Below, one piece after another: positions 59,979 through 64,000 of a stretch of 64,000 nt of DNA; position 1 is the first letter of the stretch, and every line of letters begins with the position of its first letter. Under the pieces are notes generated by a model. It was not told the origin of the DNA. It saw only the letters and a program-made list of their open reading frames with translations, and did not search any database. This DNA is from Alphaproteobacteria bacterium GWF2_58_20 (lineage in GTDB: Bacteria; Pseudomonadota; Alphaproteobacteria; UBA1247), in contig MEMB01000002.1 of assembly GCA_001768735.1 (NCBI GenBank), positions 148,418-212,417 of the forward strand. The letters run 5' to 3'. The translations under genes were made by a program, and so were the position numbers.

Positions 59979-62150
59979 ATGACGGAAAACGCCAAAAACA
60001 TGAAAAACGATACCGTGAACGGTCCCGAAAGGTTTCTCAACCGGGAGATGTCATGGCTGTCTTTCAATGAACGTGTTCTGAAGGAATCGGACAACAGCAT
60101 CCATCCGCTGATGGAGCGTTTGCGGTTTCTGGTCATTTCCATCAAAAACCTTGATGAATTCATGTCGGTTCGGGTGGCGGGAATCAAGGCGCAGGTGGCA
60201 GCCGGAGTGCTGGCCACAACAGCAGATGGACTGGCTCCGGCGCAGCTTCTGGAAAAGGTGTGTCTCCAGGTGGAAGACCTGCGCAAGGCGCAGCTTCGGC
60301 AATGGAAAACCCTGGAACGCCTTCTTGGCAAGGAAGGATATTCGGTTGTTTCGGCGGACACGCTTTCCAGTGAGGATGCCGCCTTTGTAGAGCGCCGGTT
60401 TCTTGAGGATTTCTATCCTGTGCTGACGCCAATCGCCATTGGTCCAACGCATCCGTTTCCCTTTATCCTGTCTGGGGGGATGGGGCTGGCGCTACGCCTT
60501 CGGCAGTTGCGGGGACGCGAAACCCTGGATGCCGTGATCCTTCTGCCGTCACAGGCGGGACGGTTTATCTGTCTGCCGGGGAACAAGCGGCGGCATGTGC
60601 CGCTTGAAGAAGTGATCCTGCGCCATGTGGATCGCCTGTTTCCGGGGTTTGAATGCCGGGGGGCGGGAATGTTCCGTATCCTGCGCGATGCAGAGCTGGA
60701 ACTGGATGATGATGCGGAGGATCTGTTCCAGACCTTTGAAAATGCCATCCGGCGCCGCAAGCGGGGGAGCGTGGTGCGGCTCTTTGTGGGCGATGGGATG
60801 CCGAAGGGGTTGCGGGATACGCTGATGGATGCGCTGTTGGTTCAGGCGGAAGATGTGGTGCTTGAGACGGGCCTGATGAACCTGGCTGACCTCGCGCAGA
60901 TGATTTCAGTTGCCCCACCGGAAATGCTGTTTCCTCCACATGAAATCCGTTATCCGGAACGGATCCGTGAAGTGGGCGGGGATTGTTTTGCCGCCATTCG
61001 CCAGAAGGACATGGTCATCCACCATCCCTATGAGAGTTTTGATGTGGTGGTGCAGTTCCTGAAGCAGGCCGCGCGTGATCCCGATGTGGTGGCCATCAAG
61101 CAGACGCTTTACCGTACCAGCAAGGATTCTTCCATTGTCAAGGCGCTGATGGAAGCGGCGGAGGCGGGCAAGTCGGTGACCGCCATGGTGGAGCTCAAGG
61201 CCCGTTTTGACGAGGAGGCCAACCTTCGCTGGGCGCGCGACCTTGAAAGGGCCGGGGCTCAGGTTGTGTTTGGATTCATGGAGCTCAAGACACATGCAAA
61301 GGTTTCGCTGGTGGTGCGGCGTGAAAGCCACGGCATGCGTTCCTACGCCCATTTTGGAACCGGGAATTACCATTCGCAGACGGCGCGGCTTTATACAGAT
61401 ATTTCCTTTTTTACCTGCGATCCGGCACTTTGCCGGGATGCTGCGCACATCTTCAATTACATGACAGCATCTGCGCGGCCACACCATCTGGAAAAGCTGG
61501 TGATTGCCCCCACATTGTTGCGGGACGAACTTCTAGACCTCATTGGCGAGGAAGCCCGTCATGCGCGGCACGGTCGGCCGGGACAGGTCTGGGCCAAGAT
61601 GAATTCGCTGGTGGATCCTGAAATCATCGATGCGCTCTACAAGGCGTCCAGCGCAGGTGTGCAGATTGATCTGGTGGTTCGGGGGATTTGCTGCCTGCGG
61701 CCAGGGGTTCCCGATCTTTCGGAAAACATCCGGGTCAAAAGCATCGTGGGGCGTTTTCTTGAACATTCGCGCATCATGTGTTTCGGGGCAGGGCATGGTT
61801 TGCCGCATGAAAAGGCAAAGGTTTTCATTTCCTCGGCCGACTGGATGCCCCGCAACCTCAACCGGCGAATTGAAACCATGGTGCCGTTGGAAAATGCCAC
61901 GGTCAAGCGGCAGGTTCTTGAACAGATCATGGTGGCAAACCTGAAAGATGACCTGCAAAGCTGGGAGCTTTTGCCGGACGGCGCATACAAACGGGTGAAG
62001 CCGGGGAAGAACCCGTTTTGTGCCAACACCTATTTCATGAACAATCCAAGCCTGTCGGGACGTGGAAACGCCCTGCTTTCAGGCCTCCAGCCGCCGAAAC
62101 TGGTTCTTCGCCTGGACAAGGGAAAGAAAATCAAGGGAAAGAAAAAATGA
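59979..62150 (+). CDS. ppk: Polyphosphate kinase 1
   Basis: PPK1, 723 residues, makes polyphosphate from ATP and can run in reverse. The N-terminus RFLNREMSWLSFNERVLKES is diagnostic. The autophosphorylated His is in FMELKTHAKVSLVVRRESHG, the second active His is in RFLEHSRIMCFGAG, and the metal/ATP-binding part contains KQTLYRTSKDSSIVKALMEA. Length is normal. It is divergent from sixA and its last bases overlap the start of the lipoprotein protease gene, so co-transcription is likely. Confidence 0.97.
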   Translation: MTENAKNMKNDTVNGPERFLNREMSWLSFNERVLKESDNSIHPLMERLRFLVISIKNLDEFMSVRVAGIKAQVAAGVLATTADGLAPAQLLEKVCLQVEDLRKAQLRQWKTLERLLGKEGYSVVSADTLSSEDAAFVERRFLEDFYPVLTPIAIGPTHPFPFILSGGMGLALRLRQLRGRETLDAVILLPSQAGRFICLPGNKRRHVPLEEVILRHVDRLFPGFECRGAGMFRILRDAELELDDDAEDLFQTFENAIRRRKRGSVVRLFVGDGMPKGLRDTLMDALLVQAEDVVLETGLMNLADLAQMISVAPPEMLFPPHEIRYPERIREVGGDCFAAIRQKDMVIHHPYESFDVVVQFLKQAARDPDVVAIKQTLYRTSKDSSIVKALMEAAEAGKSVTAMVELKARFDEEANLRWARDLERAGAQVVFGFMELKTHAKVSLVVRRESHGMRSYAHFGTGNYHSQTARLYTDISFFTCDPALCRDAAHIFNYMTASARPHHLEKLVIAPTLLRDELLDLIGEEARHARHGRPGQVWAKMNSLVDPEIIDALYKASSAGVQIDLVVRGICCLRPGVPDLSENIRVKSIVGRFLEHSRIMCFGAGHGLPHEKAKVFISSADWMPRNLNRRIETMVPLENATVKRQVLEQIMVANLKDDLQSWELLPDGAYKRVKPGKNPFCANTYFMNNPSLSGRGNALLSGLQPPKLVLRLDKGKKIKGKKK

Positions 62151-63415
62151 AAGGCATGCACGCTATTGTTCTTTTTTTGGTGACTCTGCTGTTGGCAGCC
62201 TGTGTGGCCGAGTCCATCCCGAAGGTGAGTGTCCAGCAGATTCCGGATATTCCCATGGGCAGCAAGCTCAAGGAACTGGCGCTGGACAAGATTGTCATCA
62301 AGGTGCGGCGCGGACAGGTAATCGGCAACCTGCAGCAAGGAGCGCTTTGTATTCCGCGCGGGGAGCTGCAATGGGATTCCGGTCGCATCATCATGTCGGA
62401 CAATGACTTTACGGATGCGTTTCTCAAGGAAGTGACGCGGAACGGTTTTGACGTGGCTGGAAATCCGGATGCCATTTTTGGGGATGAGAACGCATCCCGG
62501 GCAGATCTGGTTGTGGGTGCCATGATTGACGACATCAAGGGAAACATGTGCTGGTCTGCCCTTTATGGTTTCCGCGGCGGCGATGCCTATGTGCATGTGC
62601 GCTGGCAGGTATATGACGTGCTCCAGCGCAAGGTGGTTCATGAGGTGGTGACGGCGGGTTCCTCCGATACCAATTCCGATGGGGTCTCCGGCATGGATGA
62701 TATTGTGGTGAATGCCTTTGTGGCGGCCACAACCAATCTTCTCGCGGATGAGGGGTTCCGCACTCTGGTCATGGGGGAGAAAAATCCGGAGGTGCAAGAG
62801 CGTGTTGCGGAAGGGGAGAAAATGCCCCAGATGAAAGTTTCTGCCGCGAAGGACGTGTTTTCAAAGCCGTCGGATGCCCCGCCGGGGGTGGTGACAATGC
62901 TTGTTCGGGGCGGCCATGGCAGCGGATTTTTCATCAGTCCGGACGGTTATCTGCTGACCAATTACCATGTTGTGCAGGAGGCGGATGAAGTCGGGGTGCG
63001 CCTGCTTTCCGGAGTTGAACTTGTGGGGAAGGTTCTGCGGCGCAACCGGGTGCGCGATGTGGCGCTTGTGAAGGTGGAGGGGCGCGCCTTTCCAACCCTT
63101 TTCCTGCGCAAGGACAGGCCAGCCGTGGGCGATGACGTGTATGCCATTGGCGCGCCATTGGGGGAGGATATGGCGGGAACCCTGATGCGTGGCATTGTGA
63201 GTGCCTGGCGCAAGGACAAGGATGATGGCCTGGAGTATCTGCAAAGCGACGTGTCCACCAACCATGGAAACAGTGGCGGTCCGCTGGTGGATGGCAAAGG
63301 GCGCGCGGTGGCCCTTTGCGTTTCGGGCAAGTCGGCTGGAAATGCCCAGCAAAACATCAACTTCTTCATCCCCGTTGATAGCGCACTGGAAGCCCTGTCG
63401 CTTGAGGTGAGGTAG
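62147..63415 (+). CDS. Lipoprotein with trypsin-like (HtrA-type) serine protease domain
   Basis: A 422-residue lipoprotein. The signal ends in the lipobox LLLAACVAES. Residues about 30-240 form a region of unknown fold with ADLVVGAMIDDIKGNMCW. The C-terminal part is an HtrA/S1C-type protease: catalytic His in YLLTNYHVVQEA, Asp in RVRDVALVKVEG and Ser in TNHGNSGGPLVDG. No PDZ domain follows, unlike DegP. The start overlaps the ppk stop (ATGA), with AAGGGAAAG upstream. Function: periplasmic quality control or regulated cleavage (inference). Confidence 0.85.
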   Translation: MKGMHAIVLFLVTLLLAACVAESIPKVSVQQIPDIPMGSKLKELALDKIVIKVRRGQVIGNLQQGALCIPRGELQWDSGRIIMSDNDFTDAFLKEVTRNGFDVAGNPDAIFGDENASRADLVVGAMIDDIKGNMCWSALYGFRGGDAYVHVRWQVYDVLQRKVVHEVVTAGSSDTNSDGVSGMDDIVVNAFVAATTNLLADEGFRTLVMGEKNPEVQERVAEGEKMPQMKVSAAKDVFSKPSDAPPGVVTMLVRGGHGSGFFISPDGYLLTNYHVVQEADEVGVRLLSGVELVGKVLRRNRVRDVALVKVEGRAFPTLFLRKDRPAVGDDVYAIGAPLGEDMAGTLMRGIVSAWRKDKDDGLEYLQSDVSTNHGNSGGPLVDGKGRAVALCVSGKSAGNAQQNINFFIPVDSALEALSLEVR

Positions 63416-63440
63416 GTGCTTGTGTTTGTGGAATGAAAAA

Positions 63441-63468
63441 GGCTCCGGAATTTTCCGGAGCCTTTTTT
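63441..63468. terminator. Bidirectional Rho-independent terminator
   Basis: GGCTCCGGAA and TTCCGGAGCC form a 10-base-pair stem with a TT loop, with T6 on the plus side and A5 (T5 on the other strand) before it. It serves the protease gene and the convergent partial gene. Confidence 0.92.
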
Positions 63469-63487
63469 GCGGGATACGTTGTTAGTC

Positions 63488-64000
63488 TTACTGGTTGAGA
63501 TTGAGCGCGCAGCGGCAGCCGCTGGGAGTTGTTGGGTTGTAGGTGTAACTGTATTTAAAAATGCCGCGGCCACCATAAACGTCGGCATAAGCTGCGTTGG
63601 ATGCAGATGCTGGTGCGCCTCTGCGGATACAGGTGTTGCTGATTTGATATTGGAACAGATTGCCCACATTGTGGCCAGCATTAGTGTAGCTGCCGCCGGG
63701 CTTGATGTCTGCATTGCTGGCGGGAATGTTTACGGTGTTGATTTCCACTCCTGTAAGCAAGCTATAGACGTTTGTATAACTTCCATAAGTTGTTGGACAG
63801 CCGTTTGTCACTCCGGTGCGGCCATCGTCCGCATAGGTCCATTCGGCTTGGCCGCCGGCAAAATCCCAGATGACCTGGCCGTTTTCCAACATCATGGTGC
63901 GGCGTTCATACTGGTAGCCGTCCGCAACCGTGTTTGCGCTCAAATACCCATCCGTGTCATCGGCGGAGGAAGCAACGGTACTGCCGCCCAGATAAGCGCC
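63488..64000 (-). CDS. Secreted-type protein of unknown function, 5' part beyond window
   Basis: The minus-strand frame is open to the right edge and ends with TAA at 63488-63490, so only the C-terminal about 170 residues are seen. It is rich in Gly, Ser, Asn, Thr and Tyr (RGIFKYSYTYNPTT, GVTNGCPTTYGSY) with four cysteines, two of them in the last residues (GCRC). The motif NTVNIP followed by a Gly/Tyr-rich stretch resembles part of the cysteine-rich insert of the putative-Ig protein (TVNIP...). No family recognised. A start codon is not in view. Confidence 0.5.
   Translation of the reverse strand, partial: GAYLGGSTVASSADDTDGYLSANTVADGYQYERRTMMLENGQVIWDFAGGQAEWTYADDGRTGVTNGCPTTYGSYTNVYSLLTGVEINTVNIPASNADIKPGGSYTNAGHNVGNLFQYQISNTCIRRGAPASASNAAYADVYGGRGIFKYSYTYNPTTPSGCRCALNLNQ

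Overview
The window looks like a chromosomal segment of a free-living or predatory-type alphaproteobacterium. Evidence: the gene order ffh-rpsP-rimM-trmD-rplS; a short DnaA-like HdaA regulator encoded just after a DUF2066 gene; a GTTC-N7-GTTC SOS box (the alphaproteobacterial LexA site) in front of uvrA; and the order yfgM-like/bamB/der. I cannot place it below class level from sequence alone. Gene density is high, with many ATGA stop/start overlaps. There is one tRNA, no intact mobile element and no CRISPR array.

Layout. 0-4 kb: the 3' end of a cysteine-rich gene, then a dinG-like helicase and ubiE on the minus strand. 4-5 kb: a degenerate EAL protein. 5.1-16.6 kb: a plus-strand run of two DotA/TraY-family membrane proteins followed directly by a complete yejABEF-type oligopeptide importer. 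16.7-19.8 kb: a large SUMF1/Sel1/membrane/Ig-like protein. 20-23.5 kb: ribosomal and SRP genes. 23.7-26.3 kb: a 30-residue membrane peptide, a flavodoxin and a secreted putative-Ig protein. 26.3-27.6 kb: a gene remnant, palindromic repeats and a HAD phosphatase. 27.6-31.6 kb: der, bamB, a YfgM-like protein and a FliL-like protein. 31.7-32.1 kb: tRNA-Ser(GCU) and an IS3-type remnant.

32.2-34.1 kb: a ferritin-like protein, an HD hydrolase, a NUDIX hydrolase and a small membrane protein. 34.2-43.2 kb: a minus-strand surface-glycan type operon (flippase-like protein, methyltransferase-GT2 fusion, two methyltransferases, two related GT-C-like membrane proteins) ending in an NAD(P)H-quinone-type flavoprotein. 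43.3-46.7 kb: a CPH-type copper ATPase divergent from an MFS transporter. 46.9-52.5 kb: an ankyrin protein, then the uvrA group, which also holds an unknown gene, a MESH1-like alarmone hydrolase and an HD protein. 52.6-55.4 kb: ndk, a DUF2066 gene, hdaA and an AT-rich membrane protein. 55.5-57.9 kb: gltX and gpmA. 57.9-63.4 kb: a polyphosphate block (CYTH-CHAD, SixA, ppk) and a lipoprotein serine protease. The right edge cuts a secreted-type protein.

How the genes may work together. The DotA-like pair and yej genes are probably one transcript starting near 5.05 kb. The 43.2-34.2 kb genes look like one lipid-linked sugar pathway. The CHAD, SixA and ppk genes fit polyphosphate metabolism. The most unusual items are the DotA pair joined to a peptide importer (with a G10 tract inside one gene), the SUMF1/Sel1/Ig chimera, the glycan operon with a shared N-terminal domain in its two GT-C proteins, and a dispersed palindromic repeat associated with a broken gene end.
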